Source of the DNA: Treponema sp.
GTDB taxonomy: Bacteria; Spirochaetota; Spirochaetia; Treponematales; Treponemataceae
Reading direction: 5' to 3'
NCBI GenBank assembly: GCA_016292805.1
Contig: JAEDFM010000031.1
Coordinates: 1 to 21,873 of the forward strand
DNA: 21,873 bases
Shown: piece after piece, positions 14,585 to 21,846 of the stretch
Layout of the letters: the number at the start of each line of letters is the position of its first letter
How positions within the stretch are numbered: position 1 is the first letter of the stretch
Notes under the pieces: model-generated
Database searches by the model: none
What the model was told of the DNA's origin: nothing
The model's input: only the letters and a program-made list of their open reading frames with translations
Program-made: the position numbers and the translations under genes

Positions 14585-16390
14585 TTATCTGATTCTTGCA
14601 AATCTATTTACAGGCCAGAATCTTATTACTGGTTTTCCAATAATATATTTTTTACTTACATACTGTGGTTCCAGAATTGACTGATACATAATTGGCATTG
14701 AATCTTCTTCTGTAAGATTTTTAGGACTATATCCACTTGCATGACGCAAATCTAAAGAATTGAAACGGTTATCACCCATCATAAAGTAACAATCCTTTGG
14801 CAGATAGTTTGGTTTTCCTGTTGAATCATTTGCAGGGAATACACACATATTTCTGCTGTCCAAAATCAACTGAACATACCAGGTAACATTCTGAGCAAGC
14901 ATCATATTCTCAACTAGTACAGAATCAGAGTTCCATAATGATGCACTGATACTTTTTCTCATTAAATCTGCATAACGAACAACCATGTTACCAAAGCTGA
15001 TTTTTGCCATTACATCAAGCTTATAATTTGATTCAGCATACATATCTCTTTCGTAGTTTTTTGCAGGAATCCAGCTGGTCATAAAATTCTTAAACCATTC
15101 ATAACCTCCATCCTGAGTCATAATTCTTCTTGTAACATCCTGTACATTATTTGTATTAAGAAGATCATAAATCATTGTAGCTGGTGCATTAAATTTCTGA
15201 TCCAGATTAGTTTTGTAAACAAGTTTTCCCATTTCCATTACAAGCTGGTTAGCCTGGAAAGCAGCTGCATCAAGATCAAAATTACGGCGTTTTTCTTCAA
15301 ACTGAAGCATTAATTCATACTGTTCACCAGAAGAATCAATTACAGCCTTAGTATTTGTTCTCTGCTTCATCTGATTATATGCAGGCTGTACAGCTGACAA
15401 TGGATAAGTCTGAACGCTTTCCTGTAAACTGCTCTTGATTTTACTTAAATCCCAGCAGGCATATTTTCTATCCATTTCAGAAGGTTTCCATTCCGGATCG
15501 TCTTTTGTTCTTGTATATAAAGTACCATCCTGCATAACCAGCTGTTCACCAGGAACTCCACAAATTCGTTTAACTAATGGATCTGCTTTTGGCTCACCGT
15601 TTTCATCACGATTAATATTTACCTGCATAAGAGTAAGCATATAAATAAGCTGTGATGTAACACTTTTTACTTCAGATTTACGATCAATAGTATAATGAGG
15701 ATTTCTTAATACAATTGTGTCACCTTTTTTATACTTACGCATATCTGGAAGCCCGATATCTGTTAATGGAAACTTTGGACCACAATCTATTTTTGAAACA
15801 GCAGCTCTATCTTTAATAAGGAAAGTTGGAACCATTGATTCTGAAGGAATTGTATATAACTGGAAAATGAAAATCTGAACAAGCATTACTGTAAATAACG
15901 CCCATACAATAGCATCAATCCAATCAAAAACTTCCCAGATTACTCTTCCAAACCCCTTTGGCTTTTTAAATGATGGTAAAATACTCCAGTTTTCTGTAAG
16001 AGCTTTTGCTTTTTTTTCCTTCATCATATTTGTTATGATAATTGAACAAACAAAAACTACGCTCCACAATAAAACAGAAATCAAATCATACCAGTAAGCA
16101 GTACCTGTTGCCCCTGCTCTTCTTATAATAAATGAAACAAGAAGTAAATATGGCAAATATGAAGTAAGTTTTACAACTGGTGTATAAAACTTACCATTTG
16201 TATTTTTAAGAATTTTCACGAAGAAAATATATGCAAGAATTCCTGTATAAATAAGACTTAATGGAAATGCAAGTAAAGAAATATCTCCGTGAAAACTTAT
16301 GGATAGTAAAGTAAATAAGGCTGCGGCTGATAATTCAATAAAGTTAACAATTTTAAAATTTTCAAAAATAGTATGTTCTTTTCTAGTCAT
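14585..16390 (-). CDS. lepB: Signal peptidase I, unusually long (601 residues)
   Basis: Signal peptidase I cleaves signal peptides from exported preproteins at the outer face of the inner membrane. The catalytic serine is in PSESMVPTF (Ser185), the general-base lysine in VKRICGVPGE (Lys274), and the late GDNR...SLDLR motif is at 539-549. E. coli LepB has 324 residues. Here four or five hydrophobic segments precede the active site (about 18-58, 78-120, 158-180), and an insertion of about 235 residues (295-528) separates the lysine and GDNR motifs. The insertion is helical and charged, and I do not recognise it. The ATG at 16390 has no Shine-Dalgarno sequence. It lies 44 bases after tatD. Confidence 0.92.
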   Translation of the reverse strand: MTRKEHTIFENFKIVNFIELSAAALFTLLSISFHGDISLLAFPLSLIYTGILAYIFFVKILKNTNGKFYTPVVKLTSYLPYLLLVSFIIRRAGATGTAYWYDLISVLLWSVVFVCSIIITNMMKEKKAKALTENWSILPSFKKPKGFGRVIWEVFDWIDAIVWALFTVMLVQIFIFQLYTIPSESMVPTFLIKDRAAVSKIDCGPKFPLTDIGLPDMRKYKKGDTIVLRNPHYTIDRKSEVKSVTSQLIYMLTLMQVNINRDENGEPKADPLVKRICGVPGEQLVMQDGTLYTRTKDDPEWKPSEMDRKYACWDLSKIKSSLQESVQTYPLSAVQPAYNQMKQRTNTKAVIDSSGEQYELMLQFEEKRRNFDLDAAAFQANQLVMEMGKLVYKTNLDQKFNAPATMIYDLLNTNNVQDVTRRIMTQDGGYEWFKNFMTSWIPAKNYERDMYAESNYKLDVMAKISFGNMVVRYADLMRKSISASLWNSDSVLVENMMLAQNVTWYVQLILDSRNMCVFPANDSTGKPNYLPKDCYFMMGDNRFNSLDLRHASGYSPKNLTEEDSMPIMYQSILEPQYVSKKYIIGKPVIRFWPVNRFARIR

Positions 16391-16434
16391 ATTATTAATA
16401 TAACAAATTATGGAAACTTAGTGTATATAAAATA

Positions 16435-17205
16435 TTAAGTGATACAAAACATAGCATTAAAATTTTTAAACAATTGATCAAATATTATTGATTCATCTTC
16501 ATTTCGGAAAGAAATAAAAGCTGAATAAATTTCTTTAATTTGACTATTTTTAGTTTTAGTTTCGCCTTTTAGAAATTGATAGGGAGCATCCGTTTCGCAT
16601 AGTAATTTATCTAATGGCAATTCTTTTACACAGCTGATAACTTTTCTATTATTATTCATCATCTGTTTACCAAATGAAAAATATCCATTTATGTTTTTAT
16701 TCAATAGAGATAGAGCCTCTGAAGAAGTTCCCATAAAAGAATGGAAAAGAACAGACGGAAGTTTTTTTAACTCCCCAGAATATTCAAAAAGTTTTTCATT
16801 AGCTTTACGGCAATGTATAACAACAGGCACATTATACTTTTCAGCAAGTTCCAATTGTTTTATAAACATTTTTTCCTGTTTATCGTTTTGATTTTTAAAG
16901 TCTTCTGTAAAATAATCAAATCCAGTTTCACCTAAAACTTTAACTTCTCCGTTAATCAATAATTTTTCAAGAAAACTTAGATTTTTTTCAATATCAATAT
17001 ATTCCCCGCTTTGAGGATGCAAACCAAAAGAACATACAGAATTAGGATTTGAATTTTTCATTGATTTTTGAATATTCCATTCATCAATTGAATGAGCACA
17101 GCTGCAGGCATAAATATTAACATTATCATCGTATGCCTGTTTCTCTAAACAGTCAGCATAATGAAAATGTGCATCACAAAATTTTTTTTCATTTTTTACT
17201 AACAT
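16435..17205 (-). CDS. tatD: TatD family metal-dependent hydrolase
   Basis: TatD proteins are TIM-barrel metal-dependent DNases. With the chosen start the product has 256 residues and the metal ligands expected for the family: DAHFHY (His13, His15), LGETGFDY (Glu93), VVIHCRKA (His131), LFHSFMG (His155) and CETDAPY (Asp206). FGLHPQ at 60-65 is a further hallmark. I chose MLVKNEKK at 17203-17205 because the homologous region begins there. An upstream in-frame ATG (17287-17289) would add 28 residues and overlap the divergent gene at 17274. The chosen start has no ribosome binding site, but TATAAT lies seven bases before it, suggesting a leaderless transcript. Exact substrate is unknown. Confidence 0.9.
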   Translation of the reverse strand: MLVKNEKKFCDAHFHYADCLEKQAYDDNVNIYACSCAHSIDEWNIQKSMKNSNPNSVCSFGLHPQSGEYIDIEKNLSFLEKLLINGEVKVLGETGFDYFTEDFKNQNDKQEKMFIKQLELAEKYNVPVVIHCRKANEKLFEYSGELKKLPSVLFHSFMGTSSEALSLLNKNINGYFSFGKQMMNNNRKVISCVKELPLDKLLCETDAPYQFLKGETKTKNSQIKEIYSAFISFRNEDESIIFDQLFKNFNAMFCIT

Positions 17206-17273
17206 AATTTTTATTATATCCGAAAATAAAGTAAGAGTAACATTATTTATTGAGGTATAAGGGGATATAAAAT

Positions 17274-17486
17274 ATGAAAAGTTACACACTTAAGAGCATT
17301 GGTAAAAACACAGATTACATGACAATTGTTAGAGAGCTTGAAGATGGTTTCGTAGTAAAAATCGTTCGTGATATGGATGGCTACGATGATATTAAAACAG
17401 ATTACATCAGCAAGGAACTTTTTGACAGCTGCTTAAGAACAGGTTACTTAACAGAAATCAAAGAAAAAGTTGCTATTGGCGCTTAA
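17274..17486 (+). CDS. Small conserved-looking protein of unknown function
   Basis: The 70-residue product has no signal peptide or membrane segment and is rich in charged residues (KIVRDMDGYDDIKTDYISKELFDSC). I do not recognise the family. It looks like a real gene. The start is preceded by AAGGGG at a spacing of nine bases, its codon use resembles that of secA, and a strong terminator follows. It is divergent from tatD with a 68-base gap when the short tatD start is used. Confidence 0.72.
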   Translation: MKSYTLKSIGKNTDYMTIVRELEDGFVVKIVRDMDGYDDIKTDYISKELFDSCLRTGYLTEIKEKVAIGA

Positions 17487-17514
17487 TTTAAATTTGTAAT
17501 TAAAAAAATATCAT

Positions 17515-17554
17515 AAAAAAAAGGACTTTCTGTGGGAGGAAAGTCCTTTTTTTT
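17515..17554. terminator. Bidirectional intrinsic terminator
   Basis: GGACTTTC (17523-17530) pairs with GAAAGTCC (17539-17546), extended by eight A residues on the left and eight T residues on the right. It serves the 70-residue gene on the plus strand and miaA on the minus strand. The miaA stop codon overlaps the T run. Confidence 0.9.
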
Positions 17555-18482
17555 AGTTTGAATCAATCAAACTGTATGCTTCTTTTATACGAAGTTCCTT
17601 ATTCTGAGTTTGAGTAAGCCAGTTTATATTAACTCCATTTTTTTCCATAAATCTGAACCAGGTTTCCTGGCGTTTAGCAAACTGACGGATTGCAATAAAA
17701 AGCTGATTATATAAATCATCCTTGTCTTTTAGTTTTCCCTGCAGATATAAAGAACAATATCTATATTCAAGACCTAATTTTTCCAACCGCTCCCAGGTAA
17801 TTCCAGAATCATGAATTGATTGAACTTCTTCAACCATTCCATGTTCCAGGCGTTCCTTTAACCGTATAGAAATATTCTCCCACATTAATGGACGAGGTAA
17901 AGTTGTGCCAATTATTAAAGGTTTAATCTCTGGTCTATTAATAGAAGTTGCTTCGATACCGGCTTTCTTAGCTTCAATTATTTCCAAAGCTTTTATAACT
18001 CTGTCTTTTTCCAATAAATCACATTTTTGATGTAAATCAGGGTCCTCTTTTAATAAACGGGCGGCTAAAACCTCAAGAGGAGTATCTTCCAGTTGTTTGT
18101 GAAGCTCAGGATTTTCTGGAAGAATTACCAGTTCGTAATTTCTGATTACAGAATCCAGATACATTCCAGTCCCGCCAACTATTACAGGTAATTTTCCTCT
18201 GCTTTGAATATCTTTAAATGCATTATAAAAATCCAGCTGATAATTATAAACATTATATTCAGCTGGCAGATCAATTATATCAATAAGATGATATGGAATT
18301 GATTTACCATCTACAACATAATCTTTAAGATCTTTTCCAGAGCCAATATCAAGATGTCTGTATGTCTGTCTTGAATCTGCAGATATGATTTCGCCGTTAT
18401 AAGCATTTGCCACAGCAACACCAATAGCAGTTTTTCCCACAGCAGTAGGTCCAAGAATAACAACACAATTAAAGTTTTTCAT
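17553..18482 (-). CDS. miaA: tRNA dimethylallyltransferase MiaA
   Basis: MiaA transfers a dimethylallyl group to N6 of A37 in tRNAs that read codons starting with U. The 309-residue product has the P-loop GPTAVGKT (11-18) and the substrate-binding ISADSRQTYRHLDIGSGK segment. PVIVGGTGMYLDSVI and the RQFAKRQETWFR motif near the C-terminus follow. The length fits the family. The start has AGGA seven bases upstream, and the gene lies 18 bases after the rlmI-like gene, so it is the last gene of a minus-strand cluster. Confidence 0.96.
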   Translation of the reverse strand: MKNFNCVVILGPTAVGKTAIGVAVANAYNGEIISADSRQTYRHLDIGSGKDLKDYVVDGKSIPYHLIDIIDLPAEYNVYNYQLDFYNAFKDIQSRGKLPVIVGGTGMYLDSVIRNYELVILPENPELHKQLEDTPLEVLAARLLKEDPDLHQKCDLLEKDRVIKALEIIEAKKAGIEATSINRPEIKPLIIGTTLPRPLMWENISIRLKERLEHGMVEEVQSIHDSGITWERLEKLGLEYRYCSLYLQGKLKDKDDLYNQLFIAIRQFAKRQETWFRFMEKNGVNINWLTQTQNKELRIKEAYSLIDSN

Positions 18483-18500
18483 TTATAATCCTGAAATATA

Positions 18501-19796
18501 CTAATTTATTTTGCAGATTACACACTTAAGATATTCAGATTTTGGATATCCAAGAAGAACAGGATGATCTGGACCAGCTCCTCGTTTTTCAAGAATCTGA
18601 ACCCGTTTATGAGAATCCATTGCAGCGTGCATAATCATATCACAGAACATATTGGTTTCCATAAAGTATGAACAGGAACAGGTAACAAGAATACCACCTT
18701 CGTTCAAAAGACGCATTGCACGAAGATTGATTTCTTTGTATCCACCATAAGCCTTTTCGATCATTTTTGCTGATTTTGTAAAAGCAGGAGGATCAAGAAT
18801 AATTACATCAAACTTTTCACCTTCAGCTTCATATTTCTTTAAGAGGTCAAATACATCAGCGCAAACAGCCTTCATCTGTTTTTCAGCATGATTGATTTTA
18901 ATATTATGTTTAACCATTTCCACAGCTTCTGGAGAAATATCAACCGATATAACCTCTGTAGCACCAGCTTTTACAGCATTCAAACCAAAAGCACCTGTAT
19001 GAGTAAATGTATCAAGAACTTTTTTTCCTTTACAGAAAGCACCTGCTGCTACACGATTAAATTTCTGATCAAGGAAGTAACCTGTTTTCTGACCATTTTC
19101 AATATCAACACCAAGTTTAATTCCATTTTCAATAATTGTAAAAACACCATCAAATGTAGAATTTGGATTAACAGCAAACTCTTCATCATCCAGATTAAGC
19201 CAGCCGGCAACCAGAGGAAGACCTTCCTTTTCACGAACAGAAGCATCAGAACGTTCATAAATACCATCTGGCTCACAGATTTTTACAAGAGCTTTTAAGA
19301 TTTCCTTACGAAATACATCACAACTCATAGAAAGGAACTGAATTACAATGAACACACGATTTTCTTCATCACAGAAACGTTCACAGATGAGTCCTGGAAT
19401 TAAATCAGCTTCACCAAAAATTAAGCGATATGAATCAAGATCACTGTAATAAAGGTTACGAAGATCTACTGCAGCCTGAACTTTCTTTTCAAAATATAAT
19501 TCAGTATTTTCGAGAATTTGATCAGCGTGTTCAGAACCAATAATACGAATAGTAATTTTTGATTTACGGTTAAAAACTCCTGTTCCAAGGAATCCGCCAG
19601 CCTTTGTATAAACTTCTACAACAGAACCGTCAGATACGGTACACTCTTTTAAATTTTCATTCTTCCATTCAGACTTCTCATCTGCTCTATGTTTAAGATG
19701 TGAAATTTCATTATCAAAAACCCATGGATAACCCTGCTGGATTTCTTTTTCTTCATTTTTATTTAAAAATACACGTGGAAAATTATTACTACTCAT
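18501..19796 (-). CDS. rlmI: RlmI-type 23S rRNA (cytosine-C5) methyltransferase
   Basis: RlmI methylates C1962 of E. coli 23S rRNA; this family has an N-terminal PUA domain and a Rossmann methyltransferase domain. The 431-residue product has the PUA start (GYPWVFDNEI, 22-31) and the segment FLDQKFNR (241-248). The SAM-binding loop LDTFTHTGAFGLNAVKAG lies at 261-278, DPPAF at 335-339 and the catalytic cysteine region TCSCS at 372-376. It is about 35 residues longer than E. coli RlmI, mostly in the N-terminal part. No ribosome binding site is seen just before the ATG. A TATAAT box (19827-19832) 30 bases upstream could give it its own promoter. Confidence 0.88.
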   Translation of the reverse strand: MSSNNFPRVFLNKNEEKEIQQGYPWVFDNEISHLKHRADEKSEWKNENLKECTVSDGSVVEVYTKAGGFLGTGVFNRKSKITIRIIGSEHADQILENTELYFEKKVQAAVDLRNLYYSDLDSYRLIFGEADLIPGLICERFCDEENRVFIVIQFLSMSCDVFRKEILKALVKICEPDGIYERSDASVREKEGLPLVAGWLNLDDEEFAVNPNSTFDGVFTIIENGIKLGVDIENGQKTGYFLDQKFNRVAAGAFCKGKKVLDTFTHTGAFGLNAVKAGATEVISVDISPEAVEMVKHNIKINHAEKQMKAVCADVFDLLKKYEAEGEKFDVIILDPPAFTKSAKMIEKAYGGYKEINLRAMRLLNEGGILVTCSCSYFMETNMFCDMIMHAAMDSHKRVQILEKRGAGPDHPVLLGYPKSEYLKCVICKIN

Positions 19797-19832
19797 AACT
19801 ATTATCTTATCAAAAATCCTAAAAAAATTATA

Positions 19833-20432
19833 CTAACAATAAATAGACCAAAGTTTAGATAATTCCTCAGCAGAAGTAAATTGAACAGCATTAATTCCCA
19901 GACTTCTGGCACTTTCAATATTATCACTGCGATCATCAGTAAAGAAGGTTTGTTCTGGAGTATAACCTTCAGCCTTCATAATCATTTCATAAAAAGCAGT
20001 ATCAGGTTTTACTTCACCAATTTTATTGGAAGCATAAGTTTGATGAAAAAATGCATAATCACCTCGTTCCATATGATTTTCCCAATGACTATCGATTGTA
20101 TTAGTACCACAAACAACTCTATGCTTTTGTTTAAGTCTATTTATTAACTCAACAGTCTGTTCATTTAATACAGGATGAAAAAACAAACGGAACAAATCGT
20201 TATTAACAGGTTTTACACCATACTTTTTAGACCGTTTATTAAATGATTTCCAGAATTCTTTTGTATTGATTCTACCAGCCTGAAAATCATCCCAAATATC
20301 TTTTTTAGGTTTCCCGCAATTATGATTACAAATTTCAAAAAATTGATTCTTTGTAATTTTTAATTCATCATAAAGTGCATCAAGGTTAAAAGTTGATGTA
20401 ACAACTCCACCCATATCAAATATAAATAACAT
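19833..20432 (-). CDS. HAD family hydrolase, class IA type
   Basis: The 199-residue product starts with LFIFDMGGVV. The first aspartate (Asp6) is the expected nucleophile. The usual second aspartate is replaced by glycine, as in YihX-like and related HAD-IA proteins with a DxG motif. FFTDDRSDNIESARSLGINAVQF near residue 165 is the metal-binding and C-terminal motif. The cap is of the alpha-helical type between them. Substrate is unknown; sugar phosphates are common for the group. The start abuts the stop of the preceding HAD gene with no gap. Confidence 0.85.
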   Translation of the reverse strand: MLFIFDMGGVVTSTFNLDALYDELKITKNQFFEICNHNCGKPKKDIWDDFQAGRINTKEFWKSFNKRSKKYGVKPVNNDLFRLFFHPVLNEQTVELINRLKQKHRVVCGTNTIDSHWENHMERGDYAFFHQTYASNKIGEVKPDTAFYEMIMKAEGYTPEQTFFTDDRSDNIESARSLGINAVQFTSAEELSKLWSIYC

Positions 20433-21083
20433 CTATTTCTCCAGGCAAATATATTTTAATTCTTCAATATTGTTTGCAATATAGTCAGCATGATTAAGTT
20501 TAAATTCTTCAAGATTTCCATATCCAAACATTACAGCGCAGACTTTTATATTATGAGTGTGAGCACCAATAATATCATGCATTCGGTCCCCTATCATTAA
20601 TACAGATGAATTATCTGAGATTCCAGCTTTATCTAATGCATATTTAATAACTTCATCTTTTTTACTTCGAGTTTCATCCATATTGCTTCCACAAATGTGC
20701 TGGAAGTATTTTGAAAGTCCGAATTTTTCAAGAATTCGAATTGAATATTCTTCAGGTTTAGATGTAGCAACAATAAGATGTTTACCATTGGAAATAAGTT
20801 CTTTTAACAAACTTTCAATTCCAGGATAAACTGAATTTTCAAATAAACCCTTGTCAGCAAAATATTCACGATATTTTTTTACGCCAAGCTGAGCTTTTTC
20901 TTCATCAAATCCAAATTGAGTTTTAAATGTATCTACAAGTGGAGGTCCAATGAAAGTACAAAGCGTTTCATAAGAAGGAATTTCAACACCAAAATATTTT
21001 AATGCATGAATAAATGAATTAGTAATTCCCTGAGCAGGATCAGTAAGAGTTCCATCAAGATCAAAGAAAATATATTTGAACAT
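20433..21083 (-). CDS. HAD family hydrolase, phosphoglycolate phosphatase-like
   Basis: The 216-residue product has the full DxDGT motif (FFDLDGTLTD, Asp8 and Asp10), a helical cap (GVEIPSYETLCTFIGPPL) and the threonine/serine motif VATSKPEEYS. The late motif SVLMIGDRMHDIIGA follows. This pattern fits the Gph/PpaX-like branch, which acts on phosphoglycolate, pyrophosphate or other small phosphate esters. It is the first gene of the minus-strand cluster HAD-HAD-rlmI-miaA. The AT-rich 66 bases upstream hold no clear -35 box. Confidence 0.87.
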   Translation of the reverse strand: MFKYIFFDLDGTLTDPAQGITNSFIHALKYFGVEIPSYETLCTFIGPPLVDTFKTQFGFDEEKAQLGVKKYREYFADKGLFENSVYPGIESLLKELISNGKHLIVATSKPEEYSIRILEKFGLSKYFQHICGSNMDETRSKKDEVIKYALDKAGISDNSSVLMIGDRMHDIIGAHTHNIKVCAVMFGYGNLEEFKLNHADYIANNIEELKYICLEK

Positions 21084-21141
21084 AAACCTAATTTATCATA
21101 TTTCAAAAATAAGTTGAATAAAGAAAGAAAATCAATTTAAA

Positions 21142-21170
21142 AATAAAAAAGCCTTCGGTTTTACGAAGGC
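21142..21170 (-). terminator. Terminator at the left end of the tRNA-fragment array
   Basis: GCCTTCG (21151-21157) pairs with CGAAGGC (21164-21170). On the minus strand it is followed by TTTTTTATTTTT. It ends transcripts coming from the array. The same hairpin recurs with different loops at 21366-21385, 21580-21599 and 21794-21813. Confidence 0.85.
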
Positions 21171-21173
21171 TTA

Positions 21174-21203
21174 TGGACGGTGAGAGGATCGAACTCTCGA
21201 CAT
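21174..21203 (-). pseudogene. tRNA-Val 3' fragment, copy 1
   Basis: Thirty bases equal to the 3' end of a tRNA: end of the variable loop, T-stem, loop TTCGATC, T-stem CTCTC, acceptor ACCGTCC and discriminator A. Here the T-stem is GAGAG, which pairs perfectly with CTCTC; other copies have GGGAG. No D-arm, anticodon arm or 5' acceptor strand is present in the unit. CCA is not encoded. Confidence 0.85.
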
Positions 21204-21388
21204 AATTACAATCGGAAATCCGTTAAAAAATAAAGCGAAAGCTTTATTTTAGGATTATCCGAAAATTCATTTCCGAATGAGCGGCAGCGAATGAGGGCGT
21301 AGAATGTCGGGATAGGCCAAGTTTTTATGCCATTCCTCATTCATTTTTGCTTTAAAATAAAAAAAGCCTTCGGGATTCCGAAGGCCTT

Positions 21389-21418
21389 TGGACGGTGAGA
21401 GGATCGAACTCCCGACAT
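21389..21418 (-). pseudogene. tRNA-Val 3' fragment, copy 2
   Basis: Same 30-base fragment with T-stem GGGAG, which agrees with the part of the T-stem visible in the tRNA-Val at the left window edge. Its acceptor strand ACCGTCC is the perfect complement of that tRNA's 5' strand. Confidence 0.85.
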
Positions 21419-21602
21419 AATTACAATCGGAAATCCGTTAAAAAATAAAGCGAAAGCTTTATTTTAGGATTATCCGAAAATTCATTTCCGAATGAGCGGC
21501 AGCGAATGAGGGCGTAGAATGTCGGGATAGACCAAGTTATTATGCCATTCCTCATTCATTTTCGCTTTAAAACAAAAAAGCCTTCGGAAAACCGAAGGCC
21601 TT

Positions 21603-21632
21603 TAGACGGTGAGAGGATCGAACTCCCGACAT
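21603..21632 (-). pseudogene. tRNA-Val 3' fragment, copy 3
   Basis: Same fragment with one change in the acceptor strand (ACCGTCT instead of ACCGTCC on the minus strand). The end base pair would become G-U, a sign of relaxed constraint. Confidence 0.83.
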
Positions 21633-21816
21633 AATTAAAATCGGAAATCCGTTAAAAAATAAAGCGAAAGCTTTATTTTAGGATTATCCGAAAATTCATT
21701 TCCGAATGAGCGGCAGCGAATGAGGGCGTAGAATGTCGGGATAGACCAAGTTATTATGCCATTCCTCATTCATTTTCGCTTTAAAACAAAAAAGCCTTCG
21801 GAAAACCGAAGGCCTT

Positions 21817-21846
21817 TAGACGGTGAGAGGATCGAACTCCCGACAT
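21817..21846 (-). pseudogene. tRNA-Val 3' fragment, copy 4
   Basis: Same fragment with the ACCGTCT change. The sequence just beyond it (GCTCCAATTGG on the plus strand) differs from the AATTACAATCGG of copies 1 and 2 before the unit resumes with AAATCCGTTAAAAAA. The unit is cut by the window edge, so I cannot tell whether an intact tRNA follows. Confidence 0.8.

Noticed and set aside
17206..17289. TatD start at 17289
   Set aside because: The extra 28 residues do not resemble TatD and would overlap the divergent gene starting at 17274.
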